From NCBI GenBank assembly GCA_018676675.1, contig JABHEG010000329.1, positions 1-43,356 of the forward strand: 43,356 bases of DNA, in the 5' to 3' direction. A program made the translations under genes and the position numbers. This stretch comes from Lentisphaerota bacterium (GTDB lineage Bacteria > Verrucomicrobiota > Lentisphaeria > Oligosphaerales > JABHEG01). The notes beneath the pieces are model-generated. The model was not told where the DNA came from, ran no database searches, and worked only from the letters and a program-made list of their open reading frames with translations. Shown in pieces: positions 17,920 to 25,721 of the stretch (within the stretch, counting starts at the first letter, position 1; the number at the start of each line of letters is the position of its first letter).

Positions 17920-17929
17920 TGATATATCA
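17920..17929. promoter_or_regulatory. Candidate operator, perfect palindrome TGATATATCA
   Basis: A ten-base perfect palindrome about 32 bp upstream of the start codon at 17888, downstream of the likely minus-strand promoter. The same TATATCAT core recurs at 18179-18186 over the -10 of the plus-strand promoter. AT-rich palindromes in an otherwise GC-rich gap, beside an operon encoding a GntR/FCD repressor, make this a reasonable operator for that regulator. The link is inferred. Confidence 0.4.
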
Positions 17930-18173
17930 TCGAACGCGCAGAGAACCGTATCACAAGAACGTGAAGGGTCAAGCGAAGAATGCCTGAGGGGAACTGCGGC
18001 AGCAAAAAGGGCGGGACGGCCGCTTAGGACATCGCCCCTCAAGGGGGAACGGTCTTCCTGAAGAGCGCGCCTGGCCTCCGCAGCCCCTTGGGCAAAGGAG
18101 GCTCGTCCCTTCTGTGCAGCAGGACAAGCCCCGACCGCCGCGCCTCCCTCGTTTGACAGTCCCTCCCAACCAG

Positions 18174-18186
18174 TATAGTATATCAT
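18174..18186. promoter_or_regulatory. Second candidate operator overlapping the plus-strand -10
   Basis: The sequence tatagtatatcat carries the TATATCAT core also found at 17923-17930 and overlaps the proposed -10 (18176-18181). A repressor bound here would block the promoter of the esterase/URO-D/MFS genes. Confidence 0.4.
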
Positions 18187-18252
18187 TTTCCACAGATCAG
18201 CCCGCAACCGACTGCCCCAGCGCCCAACTGGACTCAGGGAAAGGCCCGGTGG

Positions 18253-19104
18253 ATGTCCTCCGACCGCGACATATGGCTCTGTGCCGGACAATCGAATATG
18301 GCCATGCCCGTTTCACAGACAGCGGATGCCGATGTCGCTGAAGAACTGGCATCTGCTGTCGACGTCCGGATCCGGCGGAACGGTACGTGGACAGACATCA
18401 CACCTGCAAATGTCCAAACGATGCCAGCCGTCCCGTTCTTCTTCGCGGCAGAGCTCTGTGCTCTGCAGAACAAGCCCATCGCGGTCGTTGTCGCTGCCAA
18501 GGGAGGAACAGGCATCGAGGCCTGGCTCCCTCGAGAAGCCTTCCCGGACACAGTCCGGGGCCGGACGCTGGGCCCCGTGGCTGACGATCCGGCGGCAAGC
18601 CAGGCAGCCGAGGAGGACGAAGTCAAATTCCTCCCCTACGGCCAACACCGACTCGCCCGTTGGGGTTTGGGGCGCGCGTTGCCCGAAGCGCTGTTCCGGA
18701 CGGTGGTGGAACCGCTGGTGGGAATCCCCATTGATGGCATCCTCTGGTATCAGGGCGAAAGCAACGCCGACACGCTCGAAATCGCTCGTGAATACCGCAC
18801 GTGGCTGGAAGCCCTGATCGAGACCTATCGGGCATCCTGGGGCGATCCCAAGCTTCCGTTTGCCGTCGTTCAACTGCCCGAGTACCGCCCCGACTCACAC
18901 GACGGCCGTGCAGCCTGGAAGCTCCTGCAGGAAGCGCAGGCGTCAGCTGTGGAATCCACGACCGGGACGGCTCTGGTAGCCACAACCGGGCTCGGAGATC
19001 TCGGAGACATCCATCCGAAGCAGAAGTGTGACGTGGGCCGCAGAGCAGCGCAGGTGGCGTGCGCCCTACAGAACACGAAGAACAATGAGAGACCCGAACG
19101 ATGA
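18253..19104 (+). CDS. SGNH-type sialate O-acetylesterase family protein
   Basis: A 283-residue esterase of the SASA/DUF303 family, which removes O-acetyl groups from sialic acid, xylan or related glycans. The block I motif is WLCAGQSNM with nucleophile Ser14; the middle motif is LWYQGESN (about 164-171); the Asp-His pair is DIHPKQ (Asp252, His254). No signal peptide, so it should act on imported acetylated sugars. It is shorter than two-domain SIAE enzymes and lacks their beta-sandwich. The ribosome site is GGTGG or AGGGAAAGG upstream. The stop overlaps the start of the next URO-D gene as ATGA, so both are made together. Substrate beyond an acetylated carbohydrate is not determined. Confidence 0.87.
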   Translation: MSSDRDIWLCAGQSNMAMPVSQTADADVAEELASAVDVRIRRNGTWTDITPANVQTMPAVPFFFAAELCALQNKPIAVVVAAKGGTGIEAWLPREAFPDTVRGRTLGPVADDPAASQAAEEDEVKFLPYGQHRLARWGLGRALPEALFRTVVEPLVGIPIDGILWYQGESNADTLEIAREYRTWLEALIETYRASWGDPKLPFAVVQLPEYRPDSHDGRAAWKLLQEAQASAVESTTGTALVATTGLGDLGDIHPKQKCDVGRRAAQVACALQNTKNNERPER

Positions 19105-20111
19105 ACTCAGCTGAACGCGTCCGAACGGCCCTTCAGGGGGAACGCCCCGACCGGGTACCGATCGTGGAATTCGTGATCGACCAAAAGGTCTGGAGAGCAG
19201 CCATGCCCGACGCGCGTGACTGCGCCGACTTCATGGACCGTGCCGGCTACGACGGGGTGGGCTGCGGGGCCACATTCGAGCGCGTTGAGGAATGCCCAAA
19301 CGGTACCTACATCGATGAATGGGGGGTCCGCTACCTGCCCGGCCCCGAGGCCGTTGCACATCCCCTCGAAGGCCCGGTCAACACGCTGAACGACGCACGC
19401 GCCTGGGTTCCCCCCGACCCTGACGCTCATCATCGCCTGGCAACACTGCGTGACTACGTTGCGCGCTATCGAGGCAAACGGGCAATCTGCTTCCACCATC
19501 GAGCCGCATTCATGTGGTCCGCCTACCTAATGGGGCTCGACAACCTGCTCATGAATCTGCTTGCGGATCCGCCGCTGGCTGAATATCTGATGGACAAAGT
19601 GCTGGAAGCTAATATGGGGGTGGTGCGGAACGCCATCCGTGCTGGGGCCGAAGTGGTCGTCCTGGGCGATGACTACGCTCACAACCACGGCCCGATGATG
19701 AGCCCGACGGTCTTCGATCAGTACATCGCTCCACGCCTCAATCGCATGGTGGACCTGATCCACGACGAGGGTGCCTTCTGTATCAAACACTCCGACGGCA
19801 ATATCTACCCCATCCTTGACACCATCATGGCCACCGGACCGGACGGACTCAATCCCATCGAGCCGGTCGCCGGCATGACCCTTACCGAGACGCGCCGCCG
19901 GGTGGGCCCCCACGTCTGCCTGGTCGGGAACATCGACTGTGGTCATCTGCTCTGTTCAGGCACGACTGAACAGGTCCACGAAGCCGTGCGCCAGGCCGTC
20001 GCCGACGGAAGCGCAGGCGGTCCCTTCATGCTCAGCTCATCCAACAGCATCCACTCCAGCTGCAATCCAGACAACCTCATGGCCATGGTGGAGGCAGCAC
20101 AGCGTCAATAG
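19101..20111 (+). CDS. Uroporphyrinogen decarboxylase (URO-D) superfamily protein, paralog 3
   Basis: A 336-residue protein that is the most canonical of the three here. Motifs are ERVRTALQGERPDRVPIVEF, VVLGDDYAHNHGPMMSP, FDQYIAPRLNRMVDLIHDEG, IKHSDGNIYPILDTI, GLNPIEPVAGM and CLVGNIDCGHLLCSG. The K-H-S-D-G-N segment keeps the His of the methyltransferase zinc site but has Ser-Asp instead of the cysteine, so a zinc-dependent corrinoid methyltransferase of MtaA type is doubtful. Its start overlaps the esterase stop by four bases (ATGA), tying it to deacetylation of a sugar substrate. Not a haem gene by context. It is more distant from the other two copies than they are from each other. Confidence 0.88.
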   Translation: MNSAERVRTALQGERPDRVPIVEFVIDQKVWRAAMPDARDCADFMDRAGYDGVGCGATFERVEECPNGTYIDEWGVRYLPGPEAVAHPLEGPVNTLNDARAWVPPDPDAHHRLATLRDYVARYRGKRAICFHHRAAFMWSAYLMGLDNLLMNLLADPPLAEYLMDKVLEANMGVVRNAIRAGAEVVVLGDDYAHNHGPMMSPTVFDQYIAPRLNRMVDLIHDEGAFCIKHSDGNIYPILDTIMATGPDGLNPIEPVAGMTLTETRRRVGPHVCLVGNIDCGHLLCSGTTEQVHEAVRQAVADGSAGGPFMLSSSNSIHSSCNPDNLMAMVEAAQRQ

Positions 20112-20137
20112 GCGACCGATTGATGCCGACAGCAGAG

Positions 20138-20206
20138 GAACTCCGTCCGAAGTAGCGCCGCACTCTGAGCGGCGGCTTGCAGGTAGAAGAACTCCGCCCG
20201 GAGTTC
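20138..20206. repeat. Paired palindromic repeat between URO-D and MFS genes
   Basis: The 203-bp gap holds two related boxes, gaactccgtccgaagt (20138-20153) and gaactccgcccggagt (20189-20204). The second is part of the perfect palindrome gaactccg-cc-cggagttc (20189-20206). Between them gccgc (20157-20161) pairs with gcggc (20169-20173). The layout resembles an extragenic palindromic element. It could attenuate transcription between the two genes. Confidence 0.5.
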
Positions 20207-20314
20207 GCTACGGTCAACCGGGCACACCTTCGCCTGCTCACCGGTTGCGCGATGATTGACGCAGCGCGCCCTCCCGGTACATTCGTGGAGTACAACCATC
20301 TGAAGGGATCCTCC

Positions 20315-21526
20315 ATGTCCGACTCTAACAACCGCCGCGCAGCTCTCACACTCAGCCTCACCGTACTCGTGGTGTTCGCCTCCCTGGGCCTGGGCCGGTT
20401 TGGCTTCAGCATGGTCCTCCCGGCGATGCAGGACGCCTTGGGGCTCTCGAACGCAGAGAGCGGGCAACTGCAGTCCTGGAACTCCCTGGGGTACCTTCTC
20501 TTCGCGGTCGGCGCAGGCATCCTTGCGACCAAACATGGTCCCAGCGTAGTCATCACGATTGCCCTCGGCGTAGTAGGTGTGGCCATGCTGGCGACGGGGG
20601 CATTCCCAACGTTTGCCGCAGCCTGTGTTGGACGCTTCTTCTCCGGAGCGGGAGGAGCTGCAGCCAACATCCCGGCGATGGCCTTGCTGGCAGCTTGGTT
20701 CACAGGCAAACGGCGGGGTCTGGCAGCGGGATGTGCCGTTGGCGGGTCGAGTCTCGGCCTGGCAGCCACAGGGGCGACCGTCCCCATGATCCTCGAGCGT
20801 GGTGGTCCTGATGGTTGGCGTCATTGTTGGTATGCGTTCGGGGCAGGAACGCTGATTATCTGCTTGCTGTGCGCCCTGTTTCTGCGCGACCGCCCACATA
20901 CGCTCCCCTCATCCCCCGATTCCCAGACGGAAACGCAACCGGCAATCAAATGGACGGATCTGCTTCGCTCAGGTCTGTTCTGGAAGATAGCCGCCGCCTA
21001 CTTCGCCTTTGGCTTCTCGTACAGCATCTACGCAACCTTCTTCGTGAAGCACCTCGTGCGGGACGTCGGCTTGACCACCGCCGCCGCAGGAACGATCTGG
21101 ACGCGCATTGGCCTCGCCTCGATCATCAGTGGATTCGTGTGGGGCGCATTCTCGGACCGCTGGGGACGACGCATGGCTCTGGTGCTGATCTTCGCTTGCC
21201 AGGCAAGTGCCTTCCTCATCGTTGGACTCGTCCACGGCAGTGGACCGGCCATGGTCTCGGGTGTGCTGTTCGCCTGTACGGCATGGAGCATTCCTGCCGT
21301 TGTCACAGCACTGTGTGGGGATGCGTTTGGAGCGAGGCTCGCACCGACGGCCCTGGGAGTCCTCACGGTCGCGTTCGGTGTCGGACAGGTGTTCGGCCCT
21401 GCGATCGGGGGAATCGTCGCTGACAGCGGCGGCTCAGTGGCACCGGCATTCGCGGTAGCAGGCACCGCGGCCCTGCTCCTCGGCGCCGGCTCTTCTCTCT
21501 TCCTTCCCGGACGGCAGGCTGCGTGA
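20315..21526 (+). CDS. MFS transporter, YbfB/YjiJ-like
   Basis: A 403-residue integral membrane permease with about 12 transmembrane helices. The ATG at 20315 has AAGGGA about 7 nt upstream; an in-frame extension to 20177 runs through a palindromic repeat and is rejected. The N-terminus has VVFASLGLGRFGFSMVLPAM, matching the GxGRF motif of the YbfB/YjiJ branch. The cytoplasmic loops show WFTGKRRGLAAG and the motif-A-like FSDRWGRRMAL (about residue 280). It is the only obvious importer in the window. It is probably cotranscribed with the esterase and URO-D genes, so it may import the esterase substrate; this is a context inference. Confidence 0.88.
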   Translation: MSDSNNRRAALTLSLTVLVVFASLGLGRFGFSMVLPAMQDALGLSNAESGQLQSWNSLGYLLFAVGAGILATKHGPSVVITIALGVVGVAMLATGAFPTFAAACVGRFFSGAGGAAANIPAMALLAAWFTGKRRGLAAGCAVGGSSLGLAATGATVPMILERGGPDGWRHCWYAFGAGTLIICLLCALFLRDRPHTLPSSPDSQTETQPAIKWTDLLRSGLFWKIAAAYFAFGFSYSIYATFFVKHLVRDVGLTTAAAGTIWTRIGLASIISGFVWGAFSDRWGRRMALVLIFACQASAFLIVGLVHGSGPAMVSGVLFACTAWSIPAVVTALCGDAFGARLAPTALGVLTVAFGVGQVFGPAIGGIVADSGGSVAPAFAVAGTAALLLGAGSSLFLPGRQAA

Positions 21527-21541
21527 GTCGAGTCGGGGGGA

Positions 21542-21633
21542 CGGCTTACGGTGTACGCGGCTCGGCTCAGGACGCCGGCCGACAGAGCCCTGACTAACAG
21601 GAGGGGATACCCGCTTACGGTGTGCGCGGCTCG
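21542..21633. repeat. Dispersed intergenic repeat, copies 2 and 3
   Basis: Downstream of the MFS stop are box B at 21542-21564 (cggcttacggtgtacgcg then gctcg), box A at 21587-21607 (gccctgactaacaggagggg) and a second box B at 21611-21633 (ccgcttacggtgtgcgcgg then ctcg). The same boxes occur once at 311-376. Box B copies differ by two bases pairwise. The 3' part overlaps the last codons of the GSCFA gene on the opposite strand. Confidence 0.6.
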
Positions 21634-22634
21634 CCCCCCCCTCGAGCCATGCCTGCCAGCCTCTCCCGAACACTGGCCAGGTCCGCCGCCGGAAAACGCG
21701 CCACCAACTGCTCAAGTCGTCCCCGTGTGTGCTCCAAGAACTGCCAATGAGCATCTCCCGCCGCATTCCTGGGTCGGTGGTCCAGTGCCTGACGGACACC
21801 CGCGAGCTGGGCCACGAATTCCGCCGCCTCAGGCGCTAAACAGGCGTCACGGAAACGCTCCCATATCACCTCTTGAGCCAGTTCGTTGGGATGAACCAGG
21901 TCACGCTCGAAGAAACGGTAGTCCCGCAGCTCGTCCATCACGAGTTCATAGGCGGGAAAACGGTGGACACGCGGATAGGACGACGCGAGTTCATCTGCCG
22001 CAATGAGCAAATGTGCTTTGCTGACCGAGTTTTCCTCAGCCTGCTGTCGGAGGTGCCGGATCGGGCTGACAGACATCATCACCTGCATGCCCGGCCTGGC
22101 GGCAAAGAGGCTGTCGAGCAGATCACCCCAGTCTGCGACAATCTCGCCGGATGGAATCAACCGCCGCTCAAACTGCTCGGCCGGAAGTCGATGGCAGTTC
22201 GCCACAGCCAGTTCCGGTTGACCGCGGTGAAACCACGCAAACGCCGTGCCAAACGTGACGAACAGCCAGTCACATGTCCCCAATGCCTGTGCCGCATGCT
22301 GGTGTGCCGTGTTCATCCGACCCACAGCCCCCTCACGGCTCGGGTCGGCAAACTCACCATGGAACTCGAATGACTGCCATAGGTCAGCGTGGTGAAACAC
22401 ACCCCCCGGCTCAAACACCGAACCGTCCAGCACACGGCGGAGGCAACGCGAAACCGACGCGGGATTGTAGAGGATGCCGTAGGGGTTGGCGACAACCCGG
22501 AAGCAGTTCTCGATCAGACGGGACGACATGTGCTGAGCAAAACAAGACCCCACGCTGACGATCTGATCGGCCAACGCAATCGGCTCGTCAAGTGCGGACA
22601 CACCAACCGGTGTTGTGAGCTTGACGGTACTCAT
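21615..22634 (-). CDS. GSCFA domain protein
   Basis: A 339-residue protein with the family-defining motif SVGSCFAQHM (GSCFA at 29-33). Further conserved parts are NPYGILYNPASV, WLFVTFGTAFAWF, MSVSPIRHL, YELVMDELRDYRFFERD and LVHPN. GSCFA proteins resemble SGNH hydrolases, and the LVHPN segment near 257 supplies a His in the right place, so an esterase-like role on a glycan or lipid is plausible but unproven. The ATG at 22634 overlaps the preceding stop as ATGA; no strong ribosome site, so coupling probably drives its translation. The 3' end runs into a dispersed repeat (21542-21633), and the arginine-rich tail may be repeat-derived. Confidence 0.88.
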   Translation of the reverse strand: MSTVKLTTPVGVSALDEPIALADQIVSVGSCFAQHMSSRLIENCFRVVANPYGILYNPASVSRCLRRVLDGSVFEPGGVFHHADLWQSFEFHGEFADPSREGAVGRMNTAHQHAAQALGTCDWLFVTFGTAFAWFHRGQPELAVANCHRLPAEQFERRLIPSGEIVADWGDLLDSLFAARPGMQVMMSVSPIRHLRQQAEENSVSKAHLLIAADELASSYPRVHRFPAYELVMDELRDYRFFERDLVHPNELAQEVIWERFRDACLAPEAAEFVAQLAGVRQALDHRPRNAAGDAHWQFLEHTRGRLEQLVARFPAADLASVRERLAGMARGGGEPRTP

Positions 22635-23413
22635 CCGGCAAACCGCCGGCCGATCTCCTGCAGGCACCGGCAGAATGGCTCCAAGTCTTCACGGACAGGA
22701 AACTCAACGCAGAAAGTCCCATCGAACCTGACATCCTCGAGTGCGTCCCAGATGTCGTCCCACGGCACGGTTCCCTGGCGGAACATGCAATGGTCATCGT
22801 GCTCTCCGTGGTTACCGGCCAGATGCACATACCGCAAGCGATTGCCAAGCTCCCGAACCAGCTCACCACAATTGTGGGTCATGTGCCCGTGGCCCGTGTC
22901 AAAGCAGAACGCCAGACTGGGGCTGTCCAGGTTGAAGATCTCCTGGAATTCCCAGACCTCGCTGAACAGCTCCTGGCAGTCCCGGTACGTATACGCGTAG
23001 TGGTTCTCCAGACACAGGACAACGCCGGCCTCCTCGTAAGCAGGCAACACCTCAGCAAACGTATCGCGGACGTGAGCGATCCCTTTGCGCTGATCAGGAT
23101 GGCGCCCCCCATGGACGACGATTTCCTTGACTCCTGTCTCTCGGCTCAACTGCAGCCAGTCAAGCAGGATCCGGACACCGTCAGCCTGTGGAATCCCGGG
23201 GAAATTCTCCCAGATGTGGGATGAAAACGAGAGTCCTGCGGTAGCTGCAGCCGCCCGAATGTCGGCCAGATCCTGATCCGTACAGTGAGGCCTGGTCCGG
23301 CCTTGATGCCACGACCATTCGACCCCATCCAGCCCGAACTCGTCGCTAACGCGTTGCAGGCACTCTTCCACGTCATCCCAGACGAAGTGCAAGGCACTGA
23401 TCACGCATTCCAT
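22631..23413 (-). CDS. Sugar phosphate isomerase/epimerase (xylose isomerase-like TIM barrel)
   Basis: A 260-residue AP_endonuc_2-fold protein. The likely metal ligands are Glu136 (CLENH), Asp172 (FDTGHGHM), His198 (VHLAGNHG) and Glu237 (VEFP), the usual set in this family. The ATG at 23413 has GGAG 9 nt upstream. It is the first gene of a two-gene unit with the GSCFA protein. It diverges from the membrane-anchored HEAT/PA14 gene at 23487; an inverted repeat in the 73-bp gap may control both. Family members interconvert ketoses, inososes or tagaturonate-like sugars. The exact substrate cannot be chosen. Confidence 0.87.
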   Translation of the reverse strand: MECVISALHFVWDDVEECLQRVSDEFGLDGVEWSWHQGRTRPHCTDQDLADIRAAAATAGLSFSSHIWENFPGIPQADGVRILLDWLQLSRETGVKEIVVHGGRHPDQRKGIAHVRDTFAEVLPAYEEAGVVLCLENHYAYTYRDCQELFSEVWEFQEIFNLDSPSLAFCFDTGHGHMTHNCGELVRELGNRLRYVHLAGNHGEHDDHCMFRQGTVPWDDIWDALEDVRFDGTFCVEFPVREDLEPFCRCLQEIGRRFAG

Positions 23414-23433
23414 AGCACAGATCTCCGCTGAAA

Positions 23434-23449
23434 TCCGGTTATATCCGGA
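23434..23449. promoter_or_regulatory. Inverted repeat TCCGG-N6-CCGGA in a divergent gap
   Basis: Five-base arms at 23434-23438 and 23445-23449 flank TTATAT in the short gap between divergent genes starting at 23413 (-) and 23487 (+). The position suits a shared operator or overlapping promoters. The regulator is unknown. Confidence 0.35.
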
Positions 23450-23486
23450 AGGACGCTCGTTCCATAACAGCTACACGGACACTTTG

Positions 23487-25721
23487 ATGCGTCCAGCTCT
23501 CAAAGCAACCGGCGAGGATCGCAAGACTCCTCCTGCAGAGGCCACGATTTCAGTTCCAGCCCGAGTTGGGCTATCTTCCCATCTGTTTCCTGAGCCCGGT
23601 CGTCCGTCCCGAACAGCAACGAGAGCCGTACCACCCGTGCCACGACTTCCGAAGCACTACCGCATCGCCATCGCCCCGCTCGCCGTCGCGCTTGTGGTGG
23701 GGGTTGCCTGGAAGGTCCACCGAACGCCTGAGTGGATCGTCCTCACCGGCACTGAAGCCGAACGCCAGGAGATCTGCCGTTCAGTCTACAAGAAGCCCCC
23801 CTGGCGAGCAGCCCGTTTGTTGAGACACTTGCTCAATGACCGCTCGGCGGCCGTCAGGATCCCCGCCATCGAGGCCCTCGCCCACTGCCCCAGCCTGCAC
23901 CCTCGTTTTGCCCTGACAATCCGCGGGTTGGCCTATGACACCAACCCGAGACTACGGGCACGAGCTCTCGAATACGTGTTCCAGCATGAGGACATGCCGG
24001 TCGAAGCCTTCCTCGGTGGAGTCCGGACCGACCTGTCGGAGGACTCGTTCCGAGATGAACACCCCGACCTCCTGGCGTCCTATGTCGCCGCCGAACTCAG
24101 GCGTGGCAACCCCACCACAGTCGCATGGGCTCTTGACCTGTGTGAGAATGGCCGCGACCTTGACTCCCGGGCCGTTCAGGCCCTGCTACGACATCCCGAG
24201 TTGCTTCGCCCCTTCCGAGATCGACTCATTGGCCTCCTGGCACCAGACGACACTCCGAACGCGCAGTTCGCACGTGCCGCCTTGACCGCGATTGACGGGC
24301 AAATGCGCGGCACGCAGCCCACAGACTGGACCAGGCAGCACCGCGCCCCTCAAGGCGGAAAATCTCTTCTCCCCCCTCTGGAACGCTTCACCATGGAGAT
24401 GGAATGGGCCCACCAAATCGACCCGAATTTCCAGATCGACGCCCTGCAGGGAGAGCAGTGCGTCTACCTCGGCGAGGGGGCTGGCGGGGACCACTTCTGG
24501 CGGCGTCACGCCCACAGCACGGTCAATATTGGCAAGATCCATGTCAGCCTCCATCTGAGCCGCGACGACCGCTACCAAATCTGGTGCCGCTGCTGGTTCC
24601 TCGACAAATGCGGGAACCACTCGCTGCTCCATATCGACGACCGCTGGCTACGCTGGCGCAACGCTGCCTACGAAGATCGGAACGACCCGCTGCAGCAGTG
24701 GCACTGGAAACGCATCGAGACACACGTCTCACTGAAGCGTGGCCAGCATACGTTGACGATCACTGCCGGAGATGATGGACTGCTCTACGACAAGCTTGCC
24801 GTCCTTCCCGTGCGGGAACGCTTCGACCCCAACTCTCCCCCGCCGATGGCACCGCTCTTCAACTCCGCTCAACCCACGACCATCAGTATGACGACGGAGG
24901 TCCAGGCCCAGTCACGAGGAACAACACAGACGATCTCGGCCTGGGTCCGGCGAAACTCAGAGGAACTCACGTCAGGTACAGCGGCCCTGTTCGTCCCCCC
25001 GCCCTTCCGGGTGGAGGGAAATGACAGGGTTGACGTCTCGTTCCAGGATGGTATCCCGTTGGCTCAGGCAGACTTTCGCGTCCATCTGCCCGAGTGGGCC
25101 ACTGCCGGTGAGGTCGAAGCCCGGACAACGTTCCGGACCAAGGACAAGGCTATCGCCTTCGGGTCCACGATCCTGGGAACAAATCACGACTGGTACACGA
25201 CCGGCCCGCTGGCCCCCTCAGATCCCCGTTGCCGCAGTCTCCGCTCAAGGAAGCGGCTCACCCGAGATGACCTAGTGGATGGGTGGTCCCGCTACCCCGC
25301 AAACGGCTACGACCGGTTCCGACGCCTCAACCCCGAGAAGGCATATGGCCAGTTCCACAACAAGATCACCTTCCTCTACACCGAGATCGACGTGGCTCAG
25401 GCCGGAGAGTATGCGTCGTTCCTGACCATCGACGACAATGGATTCGTCTTCGTCGATGGAAAGCGCGTCGCCGGACGCTATGAAGAGGGAGTCGGAGAAG
25501 GCTGGATGCACGTCGACAGATGCCACTTGGAGGCAGGAATCCTCCCCGTCTTCGTCTGGATCGGCCAATCCAATGTCCCCGAACCGACGGGTGCAGACGC
25601 TGGACGCCACACGCCCAATCACTGCGTGTTCAAGTGGCTCCTGCGCAAGTCCAGACACCGGCCTACTCCGCACATCCGAAGCGTGCCGGTCGACCTCACT
25701 CCTCAAATCGATGCAGAATAA
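23487..25721 (+). CDS. Membrane-anchored protein with HEAT-like repeats and PA14-like domain
   Basis: A 744-residue protein from the ATG at 23487 (GGA 9 nt upstream; a TTG just before is less likely). A proline-rich cytoplasmic tail of about 55 residues leads into one transmembrane helix (IAIAPLAVALVVGVAW). Residues about 95-270 are helical HEAT-like repeats (AARLLRHLLNDRSAAVRIPA, LRARALEYVF, AVQALLRHPELL). Residues about 300-440 form a beta-sandwich like carbohydrate-binding modules (YQIWCRCWFLDKCGNHSLLH, TLTITAGDDGLLYDKLAV). Residues about 585-710 are PA14-like (ITFLYTEIDVAQAGEY, LTIDDNGFVFVDGKRV, GWMHVDRCHLEAG). It may display a sugar-binding head on the cell surface or periplasm. Its last 26 bp overlap the tail of the convergent DUF4838 gene. 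Confidence 0.78.
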   Translation: MRPALKATGEDRKTPPAEATISVPARVGLSSHLFPEPGRPSRTATRAVPPVPRLPKHYRIAIAPLAVALVVGVAWKVHRTPEWIVLTGTEAERQEICRSVYKKPPWRAARLLRHLLNDRSAAVRIPAIEALAHCPSLHPRFALTIRGLAYDTNPRLRARALEYVFQHEDMPVEAFLGGVRTDLSEDSFRDEHPDLLASYVAAELRRGNPTTVAWALDLCENGRDLDSRAVQALLRHPELLRPFRDRLIGLLAPDDTPNAQFARAALTAIDGQMRGTQPTDWTRQHRAPQGGKSLLPPLERFTMEMEWAHQIDPNFQIDALQGEQCVYLGEGAGGDHFWRRHAHSTVNIGKIHVSLHLSRDDRYQIWCRCWFLDKCGNHSLLHIDDRWLRWRNAAYEDRNDPLQQWHWKRIETHVSLKRGQHTLTITAGDDGLLYDKLAVLPVRERFDPNSPPPMAPLFNSAQPTTISMTTEVQAQSRGTTQTISAWVRRNSEELTSGTAALFVPPPFRVEGNDRVDVSFQDGIPLAQADFRVHLPEWATAGEVEARTTFRTKDKAIAFGSTILGTNHDWYTTGPLAPSDPRCRSLRSRKRLTRDDLVDGWSRYPANGYDRFRRLNPEKAYGQFHNKITFLYTEIDVAQAGEYASFLTIDDNGFVFVDGKRVAGRYEEGVGEGWMHVDRCHLEAGILPVFVWIGQSNVPEPTGADAGRHTPNHCVFKWLLRKSRHRPTPHIRSVPVDLTPQIDAE

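Larger units (their letters stand above)
17889..18252. promoter_or_regulatory. Divergent promoter region between two glycan operons
   Basis: This 364-bp gap separates the minus-strand operon (start 17888) from the plus-strand set (start 18253). It holds no supported gene. A plus-strand sigma70-like promoter is visible: TTGACA at 18153-18158 and TAGTAT at 18176-18181, 17 bp apart. On the minus strand TTGACC (17967-17972) with GATACG-like bases 14 bp on is a weaker candidate. Two sites share the octamer TATATCAT, at 17923-17930 and 18179-18186. Confidence 0.55.

Noticed and set aside
5535..20111. Calling any URO-D superfamily gene hemE.
   Set aside because: HemE hallmark residues are not visible, there are three dissimilar copies, and no other haem genes are nearby.
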